From: Prochlorococcus sp. AG-673-L20
GTDB taxonomy: Bacteria; Cyanobacteriota; Cyanobacteriia; PCC-6307; Cyanobiaceae
Direction of reading: 5' to 3'
Assembly: GCA_003211135.1 (NCBI GenBank)
Contig: QCTN01000012.1
Coordinates: 1 to 38,025 of the forward strand
DNA length: 38,025 nucleotides
Part shown: one piece after another, positions 1 through 8,886 of the stretch
How positions within the stretch are numbered: the first letter of the stretch is position 1
Layout: every line of letters begins with the position of its first letter
Notes under the pieces: model-generated
Seen by the model: the letters and a program-made list of their open reading frames with translations, nothing else
The model's database searches: none
What the model was told of the DNA's origin: nothing
Program-made: the position numbers and the translations under genes

Positions 1-975
1 TTCCTTTATGGTCTTAGTGGTTCCACAAACTTATCAACAATTGGGGTAGAAATAATAAATAAACCATCATTTATTACATCCTTATCACTAGTATTTGTCT
101 TATCAACTGTTGCTTTTAAGATTGCTGCAGTACCTTTCCATCAGTGGACACCTGATGTTTATGAAGGGTCACCCACTCCAGTAGTAGCTTTTTTATCTGT
201 AGGATCTAAGACTGCAGGATTTGCTTTTGCAATAAGAATTTTAAGCACCTCTTTTTCCTCTTTCGATGAACAATGGAAACTGTTATTTACTATATTAGCC
301 ATTTTAAGTATGGCTCTAGGAAATATTGTTGCATTGGCCCAAACCTCAATGAAAAGAATGTTAGCCTATAGTTCTATTGGTCAAGCTGGATTTGTAATGA
401 TTGGCATAGTATCTGGAACTCAAGATGGTCTATCATCAGCTGTTTTATATTTAGCTGCATATTTGTTTATGAATCTAGGAGCTTTTTCATGTGTAATACT
501 TTTTTCACTCCGAACTGGATCAGATAGAATTGCAGATTATTCAGGCCTTTATCAAAAAGATCCTTTAATTACTTTAGGCCTGAGCCTATGTCTTCTTTCT
601 CTTGGTGGGCTACCGCCGATGTTAGGTTTTTTCGGAAAAATATATTTATTTTTTGCTGGGTGGGCTAACCATCAATACCTTTTGGTAGTAGTTGGATTAG
701 TCACTTCAGTAATTTCAATTTATTACTACATCTCGGTTATAAAAATGATGGTAGTAAAAGAACCCCAAGAAGCTTCTGAAATAGTTAAATCTTATCCTGA
801 GATCAATTGGAATATCATCGGATTACCTCCTTTAAGAATTGCATTATATACTTGCATCGCTGTCACAGCTCTAGGAGGAATACTTTCTAACCCTCTTTTC
901 AAATTAGCCAATTCAGCAGTATCAGAAACTCCCTTTTTACAGGATATATTAGCCATAACAAATAATGTACTTTAA
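1..975 (+). CDS. ndhB: NAD(P)H-quinone oxidoreductase subunit 2 (NdhB), 5' end outside window
   Basis: The reading frame is open from the first base of the window and ends at 975, giving 324 residues. Cyanobacterial NdhB is about 500 residues, so roughly the first third is missing. The visible part is a polytopic membrane protein with the conserved segment around '[17 protein letters not shown]' and '[11 protein letters not shown]' near 120-225, then '[15 protein letters not shown]' near 350-390 and '[12 protein letters not shown]' near 604-640. These are hallmarks of the proton-pumping antiporter-like subunits of complex I. In cyanobacteria NdhB is part of the thylakoid NDH-1 complex used for respiration, cyclic electron flow and CO2 uptake. 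An internal ATG at 310 opens a shorter ORF but is not the start, because the strongly conserved residues lie upstream of it. The next gene follows after 14 nt. Confidence 0.95.
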   Translation, partial: FLYGLSGSTNLSTIGVEIINKPSFITSLSLVFVLSTVAFKIAAVPFHQWTPDVYEGSPTPVVAFLSVGSKTAGFAFAIRILSTSFSSFDEQWKLLFTILAILSMALGNIVALAQTSMKRMLAYSSIGQAGFVMIGIVSGTQDGLSSAVLYLAAYLFMNLGAFSCVILFSLRTGSDRIADYSGLYQKDPLITLGLSLCLLSLGGLPPMLGFFGKIYLFFAGWANHQYLLVVVGLVTSVISIYYYISVIKMMVVKEPQEASEIVKSYPEINWNIIGLPPLRIALYTCIAVTALGGILSNPLFKLANSAVSETPFLQDILAITNNVL

Positions 976-989
976 AAGAGTTTTCATAA

Positions 990-1676
990 ATGACTAAAAA
1001 AGTTGCGACTTTGGAAAAAGTATCAAAAATGTATGGCAAAGATGAACTAATCGTAAAAGCCTTGGATAATGTGAATTTAGAAATTTATGAAGGTGACTAT
1101 TTGGCTGTTATGGGCGCAAGTGGCTCAGGTAAAAGTACTGCAATGAACATTATTGGCTGTCTAGACAGACCATCTCAAGGTATTTATGAATTAAATGGAA
1201 CTCCTATTAAAAATTTATCTGATGATGAATTAGCTGAGTTAAGAAACCAAAAATTAGGATTCGTTTTCCAACAATTCCACCTTCTCTCAGACGCTACAGC
1301 ACTAGAAAATGTTCTTTTACCGATGATTTATGCAGGGGTAGATCCTATTGAAAGAGAAAAAAGAGCAAAAAATGCATTAGACAAAGTTGGACTTTCCGAG
1401 AGAGTCAATAATCGTCCTAATCAATTGTCAGGAGGTCAACAACAACGTGTGGCAATCGCAAGAGCAATAATCAATAATCCTTCAATTTTATTAGCTGACG
1501 AACCCACTGGGGCCTTAGATTCAAAGACAACAGAAGATGTATTAGACCTTTTTGATAAACTTCATGAATCAGGTATAACTATAGTTTTAGTTACTCACGA
1601 AGATGAAGTTGCAAGTCGGGCAAAAAAAATAGCAAGGTTTAAGGATGGAAAAATAATTGAATTAAAAATTAAATAA
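990..1676 (+). CDS. ABC transporter ATP-binding protein, MacB/LolD/DevA-like
   Basis: This 228-residue protein is a complete ATP-binding cassette. It has Walker A GASGSGKST at residues 42-50, a Q-loop in FVFQQF near 91-96, signature LSGGQQQR at 146-153, Walker B ILLADEP at 166-172 and the switch histidine near 203. The signature context and 'LPMIYAGV' insertion match the MacB/LolD/FtsE-like group, which works with FtsX-type permeases to move lipids, peptides or glycolipids. In cyanobacteria the DevA member belongs to this group. No permease or membrane-fusion partner is adjacent, so the substrate cannot be told. The gene starts 14 nt after ndhB on the same strand and may be cotranscribed with it. 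It ends 2 nt from the end of the convergent birA gene. Confidence 0.9.
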   Translation: MTKKVATLEKVSKMYGKDELIVKALDNVNLEIYEGDYLAVMGASGSGKSTAMNIIGCLDRPSQGIYELNGTPIKNLSDDELAELRNQKLGFVFQQFHLLSDATALENVLLPMIYAGVDPIEREKRAKNALDKVGLSERVNNRPNQLSGGQQQRVAIARAIINNPSILLADEPTGALDSKTTEDVLDLFDKLHESGITIVLVTHEDEVASRAKKIARFKDGKIIELKIK

Positions 1677-1678
1677 AT

Positions 1679-2428
1679 TTAAAACCTCGTTAGTATTTTT
1701 TCTTGGATTTCATTATAAATTCTCAAATTCCCATTATTGTCTACGTCTTTTATTGCCCAATCGTTTGAGTTGTAACCCCTAGGCAAATGTTTTTTTGTAA
1801 GATATTTATTTGCATTATTAATAATATATTCTTTTCTATCATTACATTCGACTGACTCATAAATAGTTTTAAGGATTTTTGCAGCCCAATAATATTCGCA
1901 TATATTTTTAGTATTAAGTATTTCAGATAGACTAATGCCCTCAACTGGAGTTTTATTTAAAAAATTCATGCCGATACCTATCCTTACATAAATAATTTCT
2001 TTACCTCTTGTTATCACCCTAGGTAAAAATCCAATTAATTTCTTTGAATTAAAAAAAATATCATTTGGCCATTTTAAATCTACTTTTATAGATTCCTTAT
2101 TAAACATTTCACATAACTTAATTGCAAATGACAGACTAAATATCTCACTTGAGAATTTTGAGGTGAAAATTGGATAAGCCGCACTTAGCCAAATTCCTCC
2201 TTTACGAGAGACCCATGGTCTTGAATTCTGACCTATTCCTAAAAATTGTTCTTTGGCTACTATTGCTCTTGGTTTATATCTTTTGATTGGGGAATCTTTG
2301 AGCCAATTTGTTAGTTCGTATTCAGTACTTTTACATTTTAATTTGTATTGAAGATTCCAATGAGGACAAAATCCTTGGATATTTTTGTAGTAATATGCAG
2401 TCTTAGCTACAGATCCTAAAACTTTCAC
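1679..2428 (-). CDS. birA: Biotin--[acetyl-CoA-carboxylase] ligase
   Basis: This 249-residue protein attaches biotin to the carboxyl-carrier subunit of acetyl-CoA carboxylase through biotinyl-AMP. Biotin ligase landmarks are visible: 'SRPWVSRKGGIWLSAAYP' (69-86), LKWPNDI (118-124) with the lysine that contacts biotinyl-AMP, and KLIGFL (130-135). The usual glycine/arginine-rich loop (GRGRxGR-type) is degenerate here, reading GIGQNSR at 64-70. There is no N-terminal helix-turn-helix, so it is a monofunctional ligase and not a BirA-type repressor. The frame from ATG at 2428 is intact. The gene converges on the ABC ATPase with a 2-nt gap and is divergent from the DUF721 gene. Confidence 0.85.
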   Translation of the reverse strand: MKVLGSVAKTAYYYKNIQGFCPHWNLQYKLKCKSTEYELTNWLKDSPIKRYKPRAIVAKEQFLGIGQNSRPWVSRKGGIWLSAAYPIFTSKFSSEIFSLSFAIKLCEMFNKESIKVDLKWPNDIFFNSKKLIGFLPRVITRGKEIIYVRIGIGMNFLNKTPVEGISLSEILNTKNICEYYWAAKILKTIYESVECNDRKEYIINNANKYLTKKHLPRGYNSNDWAIKDVDNNGNLRIYNEIQEKILTRF

Positions 2429-2503
2429 AAATCCTCAACATAAAAAACAAGCTATCTTTAAAAGATTAAATTATCCTAAATCTTATAACTTTAATTACAC
2501 AAA

Positions 2504-2986
2504 TTGAATAAAAAATATTTACCAATATTGAATAAAAGATATCCATCTTCAATGCGAAATTGTCTTGATGATTTCAAAAAATCATGGGAAGACTTAGATA
2601 AACTATCCAAACTAAATGAAAACTGGAAAAATTTAATCGGTTTAGAATTATCTAAAGAATGTAAGCCATTAAAAATTGAGCAAAAAACTCTTTTTATTGC
2701 TGTAAATCATCCACAATGGAGGCAGGCACTAATTTATAACAAACATAGATTAAAGGAGAGTATTTGCAGATTTGGAATAAATCTAAAAGAAATAAAGATA
2801 ATACAAAATTATGAAGTCAAAACCTTAGATATAAAAGAGATGAATACAAAAACAGTCTGGGAAAATCATCCAAGTAGAATAAAGAATAATAATATGGTTA
2901 CTTGTAAAATATGTAATAGTCCTACACCAGAAGGTGAGATATCAAGATGGGGTAAATGTACTTTTTGCTGGAGAAAAAATAGTTAA
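2504..2986 (+). CDS. DUF721 (DciA-like) protein with C-terminal zinc ribbon
   Basis: Residues about 20-105 form a DUF721 domain, with 'WKNLIGLELSKECKPLKIEQ' followed by 'LFIAVNHPQWRQAL'. This is the KH-like fold of DciA, the helicase-loading factor of bacteria that lack DnaC/DnaI. The C-terminus carries two CxxC pairs (Cys134/137 and Cys152/155), a probable zinc ribbon absent from the classic DciA domain. A role in loading DnaB at the origin is inferred from family knowledge only. The longest frame uses TTG at 2504. An in-frame ATG at 2552 would give 144 residues and keep the whole domain, so either start is possible. It is divergent from birA and ends 7 nt before the convergent menG. Confidence 0.75.
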   Translation: MNKKYLPILNKRYPSSMRNCLDDFKKSWEDLDKLSKLNENWKNLIGLELSKECKPLKIEQKTLFIAVNHPQWRQALIYNKHRLKESICRFGINLKEIKIIQNYEVKTLDIKEMNTKTVWENHPSRIKNNNMVTCKICNSPTPEGEISRWGKCTFCWRKNS

Positions 2987-2993
2987 GATGAAT

Positions 2994-3695
2994 TTATTTT
3001 TCTAGTATTAATATTCCCATTTGATTAAAAAAAATAGTCCTATATTCAACTTTCTTAAAACCTACTCCCTTTGCAATTAGCATAAGTTTGTTTCCCTCTG
3101 GAAAATTTTTTATACTTTTTTCAATATAAGAATATTCCTTACTCAATTTAAATATTTTTGAAATTGGGACCACAACAAATCTTAAATATATTTTTTGAAA
3201 CAAATCAGCTATAGAATTAAATTTAGAATGATTAAAGTCTAGAAACCCAGCTCTACCAGTATCACTTAAAAGATTAAACACTTTTTTTAGTCCTCCTTCT
3301 ACATTGACCAAATTTCTTAAACCATAAGACATACAAATTCCATCATAATTTTTTAAATTTTCATCTATTTCTAAGATATCTTGCATCTCCCAACAGATAA
3401 TTTTATTTCCAATCAATTTAGATCTTTCCATTGCAATATTTAAAATTTCTTTTGCACTATCTATTCCTGTAACACTTCCATTGGGACTAACTTTTTTAAA
3501 AATTAAAAAAGATAAATCTCCCGTCCCACAACATAAATCAGCCCAATTTTCTCCATCAATTGGTTTTAACAAATCAACTAATTTCTTTTTCCAACATTTG
3601 TGTAATCCAAAACTGAGTAAACTATTTAAAAAGTCATAACTACAAGAAATTTTATTAAAAATAGTTTTAACTTCATTAGTTTTTTTATATCGCAT
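2994..3695 (-). CDS. menG: Demethylphylloquinone (2-phytyl-1,4-naphthoquinone) methyltransferase, UbiE/MenG family
   Basis: This 233-residue class I SAM-dependent methyltransferase of the UbiE/MenG family would carry out the last C-methylation in phylloquinone biosynthesis, making the photosystem I A1 cofactor. Seen in the sequence: the UbiE family segment 'YDFLNSLLSFGLHKCWKK' (20-37), SAM motif I WADLCCGTGDLS (51-62), 'MSYGLRNL' (about 122-129) and 'GFLDFNHS' after it. Length matches the family. The menG assignment over ubiE rests on the cyanobacterial context, where the quinone substrate is a naphthoquinone. Upstream on the same strand is hisF, 35 nt away. The two may be cotranscribed, but no functional link is evident. 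Confidence 0.88.
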   Translation of the reverse strand: MRYKKTNEVKTIFNKISCSYDFLNSLLSFGLHKCWKKKLVDLLKPIDGENWADLCCGTGDLSFLIFKKVSPNGSVTGIDSAKEILNIAMERSKLIGNKIICWEMQDILEIDENLKNYDGICMSYGLRNLVNVEGGLKKVFNLLSDTGRAGFLDFNHSKFNSIADLFQKIYLRFVVVPISKIFKLSKEYSYIEKSIKNFPEGNKLMLIAKGVGFKKVEYRTIFFNQMGILILEK

Positions 3696-3730
3696 ATTTA
3701 AATATTTTTAGTTAATGATAAATTATTTTT

Positions 3731-4498
3731 TTAATTAGGTCTAATTGGAAGTTTCTTTTTAATAAGAAAAGATTTTATTTCATCTATAGTAAGTTTTTTG
3801 TCATGAAGTAAAGATGCTAAAAGTGCTGCAGAAGCTTTACCTTCAGTAAAAACATCATAAATATCTTCTACACAGCCTGCACCCCCAGACGCGATCACAG
3901 GAATATTAACTGCATTTGCAACCGTTTGAGTCAATAATATGTCATATCCATTTTGTGTACCGTCACCATCCATTGAAGTTAATAAAATTTCTCCAGCCCC
4001 TAATTCCTCAACTTTTCTTGCCCAATCTATTACATCTAAGCCAGTATTCTCACGTCCACCCTTAACATATACTTCCCATTCATTAGATTTACTAATTTTT
4101 TTTCTTGCATCAATAGCAATAACAATACATTGTGTTCCGAAATTTGTAGAGCTTTTGGAAATTATGTCTGGATTTTTAACTGCAGAAGAATTCAAACTTA
4201 CTTTATCTGCTCCTGCTCTTAAAAGATCATTAATTGAGATAATAGAATTTATTCCACCACCAACTGTAAAAGGAATTTTAACTGATTTCGCAGTTCTAGA
4301 GACAAGATCAACTAATGTTTTTCTATTTTCCACACTAGCTCTTATATCTAAAAATACTAATTCATCAGCTCCTGCTTCTGAGTATTTACAGGCTAATTCG
4401 ACTGGGTCACCAGAGTCTCTAAGGTTTAAAAAATTAATACCTTTAACTACCCTTCCATTAGCTACATCTAAACAAGGAATTAAACGAAGAGCTACCAT
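3731..4498 (-). CDS. hisF: Imidazole glycerol phosphate synthase, cyclase subunit
   Basis: HisF (255 residues) is the TIM-barrel cyclase half of IGP synthase in histidine biosynthesis. It uses ammonia from HisH to convert PRFAR to IGP and AICAR. Both catalytic aspartates sit at their canonical positions: Asp11 in [15 protein letters not shown] and Asp130 in VIAIDARK. Phosphate-binding motifs TVGGGI (78-83) and 'PVIASGGAG' near the C-terminus are present. Length and start (ATG at 4498) fit the family exactly. A long antisense ORF (3939-4565, plus strand) overlaps it and is treated as a shadow. hisF is divergent from the DUF2862 gene across a 59-nt intergenic region that must hold both promoters. 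Confidence 0.97.
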   Translation of the reverse strand: MVALRLIPCLDVANGRVVKGINFLNLRDSGDPVELACKYSEAGADELVFLDIRASVENRKTLVDLVSRTAKSVKIPFTVGGGINSIISINDLLRAGADKVSLNSSAVKNPDIISKSSTNFGTQCIVIAIDARKKISKSNEWEVYVKGGRENTGLDVIDWARKVEELGAGEILLTSMDGDGTQNGYDILLTQTVANAVNIPVIASGGAGCVEDIYDVFTEGKASAALLASLLHDKKLTIDEIKSFLIKKKLPIRPN

Positions 4499-4557
4499 TT
4501 TAAAAAAAGTTGTCCAAAGGCTGTTAATCTTGCATAATAGCTTTCATTTTACCTCTT

Positions 4558-4782
4558 ATGGCTGAAACAAAATTATTACCCAAAATTGGTAGTAAAGTTA
4601 AAATTAACATCAACATGGTTAAAGATAGATTACCATCAAAGCTAATTGATGAAATATCATCAAACCCAAGAGTTATAACAACTGGATATAAAATGACCGA
4701 TGGTAGAAGTATTGGCATTACTGTTAGATTACAAAATGGAGAAGAAAATTGGTTTTTTCCCGAAGAAATTGAGAAAGGTTAA
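4558..4782 (+). CDS. Cyanobacterial DUF2862 small protein
   Basis: This 74-residue protein matches my memory of the cyanobacterial DUF2862 family. It has a short KOW/SH3-like beta-rich domain beginning 'IGSKVKI', then 'KMTDGRSIGITVRLQNG' and the C-terminal 'ENWFFPEEIE'. No enzymatic motif, signal peptide or membrane segment is seen. Function is unknown. It lies 9 nt upstream of chlG on the same strand, so the two are probably cotranscribed. That is context only and not evidence of a role in chlorophyll synthesis. The ATG start at 4558 gives the expected family length. Confidence 0.75.
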   Translation: MAETKLLPKIGSKVKININMVKDRLPSKLIDEISSNPRVITTGYKMTDGRSIGITVRLQNGEENWFFPEEIEKG

Positions 4783-4791
4783 ATATTTAAA

Positions 4792-5739
4792 GTGAATGAT
4801 CCAAAACAATTATTAGGAATTAAAGGGGCTTCAGAGACTTCAAGTATTTGGAAACTACGTATACAACTAATGAAGCCAATCACATGGATCCCTTTGATAT
4901 GGGGTGTAATCTGTGGAGCCGCTGCAAGCGGAAACTTTCAATGGACAATAAGTAATGTTTTAGCCTCACTAGCATGCATGCTCATGAGCGGACCACTCCT
5001 AGCAGGTTATACCCAAACAATTAATGATTTTTTTGATAGAGAAATTGACGCAATTAATGAACCTAATAGACCAATCCCTTCTGGAAAGATTTCGATTAAG
5101 GAAGTAAAAATACAAATTTGGGTGTTACTTATTGCAGGTTTAGTAGTTTCTTTTTTATTAGATTTATATGCAAAACATAGTTTCCCTTCTGTCTTTCTTC
5201 TAGCTTTAGGTGGCTCTTTAGTTAGTTATATCTATTCTGCTCCTCCATTAAAATTGAAGCAAAATGGCTGGCTAGGAAATTATGCTTTAGGAGCTTCATA
5301 TATAGCTCTCCCATGGTGGGCGGGACAAGCTTTGTTTGGGAAATTAACTATTGTTACAGCATTCCTAACTCTTGCTTATAGTCTTTCTGGACTTGGAATA
5401 GCAGTTATAAATGATTTCAAAAGTGTTGAAGGGGATTCAAAACTAGGATTAAATTCTTTACCTGTAATATTTGGAATTAAAAAAGCTAGTCGAATAAGTG
5501 CAGGTCTCATTGATATTTTTCAATTAGCAATGGTTATCGTATTAATTATTATTGGTCAACATTTAGCATCAGTAATTTTAGTTCTACTGATAATTCCTCA
5601 AATTACATTTCAAGATATGTGGTTACTAAGAGACCCGTTAAAATTTGACGTCAAGTACCAGGCAAGTGCGCAGCCATTTCTAATAACTGGAATGTTAGTC
5701 ACTGCTTTAGCGATAGGACATAGTTTTTTAGTAGCTTAA
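4792..5739 (+). CDS. chlG: Chlorophyll synthase (esterifying prenyltransferase)
   Basis: ChlG (315 residues) is a polytopic UbiA-superfamily prenyltransferase that esterifies chlorophyllide with a phytyl or geranylgeranyl diphosphate in the thylakoid or plasma membrane. The first Asp-rich motif is NDFFDREIDAINEPNRPIPSG (start Asn78). The second is 'INDFKSVEGDSKLGLNSLPV', about residues 206-225. Both are diagnostic of chlorophyll/bacteriochlorophyll synthases. The product in Prochlorococcus would be divinyl chlorophyll. The start is GTG at 4792; the nearby ATG at 4796 is out of frame. The gene ends 1 nt before the GTG start of the penicillin-binding protein gene, which suggests translational coupling. 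Confidence 0.95.
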   Translation: MNDPKQLLGIKGASETSSIWKLRIQLMKPITWIPLIWGVICGAAASGNFQWTISNVLASLACMLMSGPLLAGYTQTINDFFDREIDAINEPNRPIPSGKISIKEVKIQIWVLLIAGLVVSFLLDLYAKHSFPSVFLLALGGSLVSYIYSAPPLKLKQNGWLGNYALGASYIALPWWAGQALFGKLTIVTAFLTLAYSLSGLGIAVINDFKSVEGDSKLGLNSLPVIFGIKKASRISAGLIDIFQLAMVIVLIIIGQHLASVILVLLIIPQITFQDMWLLRDPLKFDVKYQASAQPFLITGMLVTALAIGHSFLVA

Positions 5740-5740
5740 A

Positions 5741-7495
5741 GTGATTGGAAAAAAATATAAATACTTTATTTTTAGCTCCTCAATATTTATTTTCTTTATC
5801 ATATTTTTACCCATATTTAATTTAATTAGGATTACTTTAAATTTTGACCCAGTTAAAATTAATAATTCAAAATCAATACCATATTCTTATGAAATATTTT
5901 CTTCTGATAATAAAATATTAAGGAAATTAAGTAGAAAATTTGATATTCTTGATAATACTAATAAGATACCATTTTTTCTAAAATATTCTTTTATCACAAG
6001 TGAGGACAAAAGATTTCTTAACCATAATGGAATTGACGTAATAGGTTTATCAAGAGCGTTTGTCAGTAATATTCAGAGCGGATACTTTAAAGAGGGTGGA
6101 AGCACTATTACTCAGCAAGTAGCAAGATTAATTTTCTTAAATAATGATTTAAGTTTTCAACGAAAAATTAAAGAAATAATAATTTCCCTGATATTAGAAT
6201 TAAAATTTAGTAAAAATCAAATTTTAAAATTATATTTAAATAATATTTACTTGGGCTCAGGAGCTTATGGCATTAATGAGGCCTCACAAGTTTATTTTGG
6301 AAAACTTATAACGGAATTATCATTATCTGAGGTTGCCTTATTAGCTGGATTAGCACCTGCTCCCTCAATTTATTCGCCCTATGAGAATATCGATTTAGCT
6401 ATTAAAAAAAGAAATATAATATTAACAGATATGTATATTGATGGCTATATTACTCTAGACGAGAGGAATAAAGCTCTTAAGGAAAAAGTTAACTTAAATT
6501 ATTCAATTGATAATAAAGATAATTTATTAATAAATTTTATACTAAAGGAAACAAATAGCAAAATCAAAAATCATAAAAAGTATAATTTTTTAAGGATTAA
6601 ATCTAGTATCAATAAAGATTGGCAGGAAATAGGACAAAAAATTTCTAAGTCTATAGGGCCTAATAATATTGAAACAGCATTGGTATCAATTGAATCCAAT
6701 AGCGGTTTAATTAGAACAATGATAACTAGTAAGAATCCAACACTAAACGAATTTAATAGAGTTACTTCAGCCATAAGGCCTTTAGGTTCAACTTTTAAAA
6801 TTATTCCTTATACTGCAGCATTAAAAGAAGGTATACAATTAAGCGATAAATTCGAAGATATACCTACGTGCTGGAAAGATTATTGTCCCAAAAATTTTTC
6901 TGAAATCTATGGAGGTAAAATAACTTTAATAGATTCTTTTAAAACTTCATCTAATATAGTTCCTCTAAAAATTTCAAATAATATAGGCCTTAAAAATATT
7001 ATAAATCTAGCTAATTTATTTGGCTTAGGGTATGAACAACAACTTGAAGAATTTCTACCACTAGCTATCGGATCTTATGGAGATAGCCTCCTAAATATTA
7101 CAAATGCCTATGCAGTTTTGAATAGCAATGGGAATCTATATAAGCCAAGCATTCTTGAAAAAATAGAATCAAATAATTATGGATTAATTTGGGAAAATAA
7201 ATTTATTCATGAGAAGATCTTAGATTCCAAAGTAAACAAAAAACTAAACAATCTACTTGAAAAATCAGTCTCGGAAGGCACTTCTATAGCAGCCTCTATT
7301 AAAGGAGAAAGAGTGTATGGCAAGACAGGAACTTCAGACGGGAACAGGGATCTTTGGTTTATTGGTTCGATTAATAATCTTACTACCGGAGTTTGGATAG
7401 GTTTTGATGAAAACAAAGACTCTAAGTTATCTAGTGGTAATGCAGCTTATTTTTGGAAAAAATTCATAAGTAAAATATATGATTTTAAGATTTAA
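5741..7495 (+). CDS. Class A penicillin-binding protein (glycosyltransferase/transpeptidase)
   Basis: This 584-residue bifunctional peptidoglycan synthase has an uncleaved N-terminal membrane anchor (about residues 8-33). The GT51 glycosyltransferase domain carries the catalytic Glu88 in EDKRFLNHNGID (88-99), GGSTITQQ (119-126) and 'KLYLNNIYLGSGAYGI'. The transpeptidase domain has all three penicillin-binding motifs: Ser350-x-x-Lys353 in GSTFK, SSN at 403-405, and KTGT at 528-531. It is shorter than E. coli PBP1a/1b, consistent with a compact PBP lacking extra OB-like domains. It starts with GTG 1 nt after chlG and converges on rsmB. Which cyanobacterial PBP number it corresponds to cannot be settled from the sequence. 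Confidence 0.92.
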   Translation: MIGKKYKYFIFSSSIFIFFIIFLPIFNLIRITLNFDPVKINNSKSIPYSYEIFSSDNKILRKLSRKFDILDNTNKIPFFLKYSFITSEDKRFLNHNGIDVIGLSRAFVSNIQSGYFKEGGSTITQQVARLIFLNNDLSFQRKIKEIIISLILELKFSKNQILKLYLNNIYLGSGAYGINEASQVYFGKLITELSLSEVALLAGLAPAPSIYSPYENIDLAIKKRNIILTDMYIDGYITLDERNKALKEKVNLNYSIDNKDNLLINFILKETNSKIKNHKKYNFLRIKSSINKDWQEIGQKISKSIGPNNIETALVSIESNSGLIRTMITSKNPTLNEFNRVTSAIRPLGSTFKIIPYTAALKEGIQLSDKFEDIPTCWKDYCPKNFSEIYGGKITLIDSFKTSSNIVPLKISNNIGLKNIINLANLFGLGYEQQLEEFLPLAIGSYGDSLLNITNAYAVLNSNGNLYKPSILEKIESNNYGLIWENKFIHEKILDSKVNKKLNNLLEKSVSEGTSIAASIKGERVYGKTGTSDGNRDLWFIGSINNLTTGVWIGFDENKDSKLSSGNAAYFWKKFISKIYDFKI

Positions 7496-7497
7496 TA

Positions 7498-7516
7498 ATA
7501 AAATACTTTATTTTAT
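7498..7516. terminator. AT-only inverted repeat between convergent genes, possible bidirectional terminator
   Basis: An 8-bp perfect inverted repeat (ATAAAATA / TATTTTAT) with a 3-nt loop lies in the 17-nt gap between the PBP gene and rsmB and overlaps the rsmB stop codon. It has no G:C-rich stem, only A:T pairs, so it would be a weak hairpin. Its placement between two convergent genes is the main reason to list it. Confidence 0.25.
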
Positions 7517-8826
7517 CTATACGAAATTTTTGCTGCATAAAATCCATCTCCTGGTTCATCAAATTTCGGGAATATTTGTCTTTCACTATCTAATTTTATT
7601 TCCTTATTTTTTGACAAAAATCTTTTTATTAGAAAGTTATTTTCATCAGGACATATAGTACAAGTTGAATAAACTAAAGTTCCATTTCTTTTTAAAAGAG
7701 GTAAAATAGTTTCTAATAATTTTTCCTGTAAAAGAATTAATTGATTTATTTTATCCTTACTTAAAGACCATCTTGAATCAGGATTTCTTGCTAAGGTTCC
7801 AATACCTGAACATGGAGCATCAATTAAAATCTTATCAAAATAAGAAATAAGATTGGGCTTAATATCAACTAAACATGTAGCATCAGCTTTTAAGGTTTTA
7901 ACACTTTTTATATTTAATCTTTCTAAATTTGATTTAAGTATTTTCAATCTCTTTTCTGATCTATCCACAGCTAGGATTTCAGCATCGTCCTTAGCAAGCT
8001 CGGCTAAATGAGTTGTTTTACTTCCAGGGGCTGAGCAAGCATCTAAAATCTTTTCCCCTTTCAATGGATTTAAAAGAGGAGCGACCCATTGAGAAGATCT
8101 ATCTTGAACTACCCAGAGCCCATCGCTGTAACCTGGGAGTTTTTTAATAGACCTTGGATTAGAATTTAAAGCAATTCCATTTCTTAATTTACTGATTCCA
8201 GTAGCATTAATATTACATTCGGTAAGTTCACTCAAAAAAGTATTTGAATCAGTTTTCAGAGAATTAATTCGTAAATCAATTGAAGGTTTTTTATTAAATG
8301 CCTTAGCGATATTTTTGGCTTCTTTTATTCCAACCCAATTAACAATTTCATTTACAAGCCATATTGGTAATGACTCAATACAAGATAATTTCTCTATTTC
8401 ATCTGAGGATATATTTGGGAAATTTTCTTTTTCTATATGTCTAACGGTGTTTCTTAATATTGCGTTTACAGTTCCAGCTAAACCTTTTAAATCAGTTCTC
8501 TTTGCAACTTCTACAGTTGAAGAAATAGCTGCAGAAGATGGTATTTTATCCATTTTTAATAATTGATATAAACCTACATGTAAAAGCCATCTTAGTTTTG
8601 GAGGTTGCTTTGTATGAGAAAGTTTTGATATATGGTCTATCCAAAGGTCAAGAAATTTTCTATATCTAATACATCCAAAAGATAATTCCGTTATGAAAGC
8701 TATATCTAATGAATTGAACTCATAATTTTTTTGGACCTTTTCTAAAGCATGATCTGAATAAATTCCAGAACTTACTTTTAATAGTATTTCCCAAGATGCT
8801 TTTCTTTGTAGGTATCCTTTTGTCAA
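7513..8826 (-). CDS. rsmB: 16S rRNA (cytosine-C5)-methyltransferase RsmB/Sun
   Basis: This 437-residue protein has an N-terminal NusB-like RNA-binding domain (about 1-140) and a C-terminal RsmB/NOL1-type methyltransferase domain. Motifs seen are DACSAPGSKTTHLAEL (SAM binding), 'LIDAPCSGIGTLARNPD' with one conserved cysteine, and 'VYSTCTICPDEN' with the other, the two-cysteine arrangement of RNA m5C methyltransferases. In E. coli RsmB methylates C967 of 16S rRNA. The domain order and length fit the family well. The start ATG at 8826 gives the usual N-terminus. Downstream it converges on the PBP gene. Confidence 0.93.
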   Translation of the reverse strand: MTKGYLQRKASWEILLKVSSGIYSDHALEKVQKNYEFNSLDIAFITELSFGCIRYRKFLDLWIDHISKLSHTKQPPKLRWLLHVGLYQLLKMDKIPSSAAISSTVEVAKRTDLKGLAGTVNAILRNTVRHIEKENFPNISSDEIEKLSCIESLPIWLVNEIVNWVGIKEAKNIAKAFNKKPSIDLRINSLKTDSNTFLSELTECNINATGISKLRNGIALNSNPRSIKKLPGYSDGLWVVQDRSSQWVAPLLNPLKGEKILDACSAPGSKTTHLAELAKDDAEILAVDRSEKRLKILKSNLERLNIKSVKTLKADATCLVDIKPNLISYFDKILIDAPCSGIGTLARNPDSRWSLSKDKINQLILLQEKLLETILPLLKRNGTLVYSTCTICPDENNFLIKRFLSKNKEIKLDSERQIFPKFDEPGDGFYAAKISYR

Positions 8827-8886
8827 TGTATAATTTTTTTAATTAGTAATATATGATAAATATACTATTAATTAAAGGTATTGAGG

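Noticed and set aside
3939..4565. 208-codon ORF on the plus strand.
   Set aside because: It is antisense to hisF, whose catalytic residues and length are complete. No family features are seen in the antisense product.
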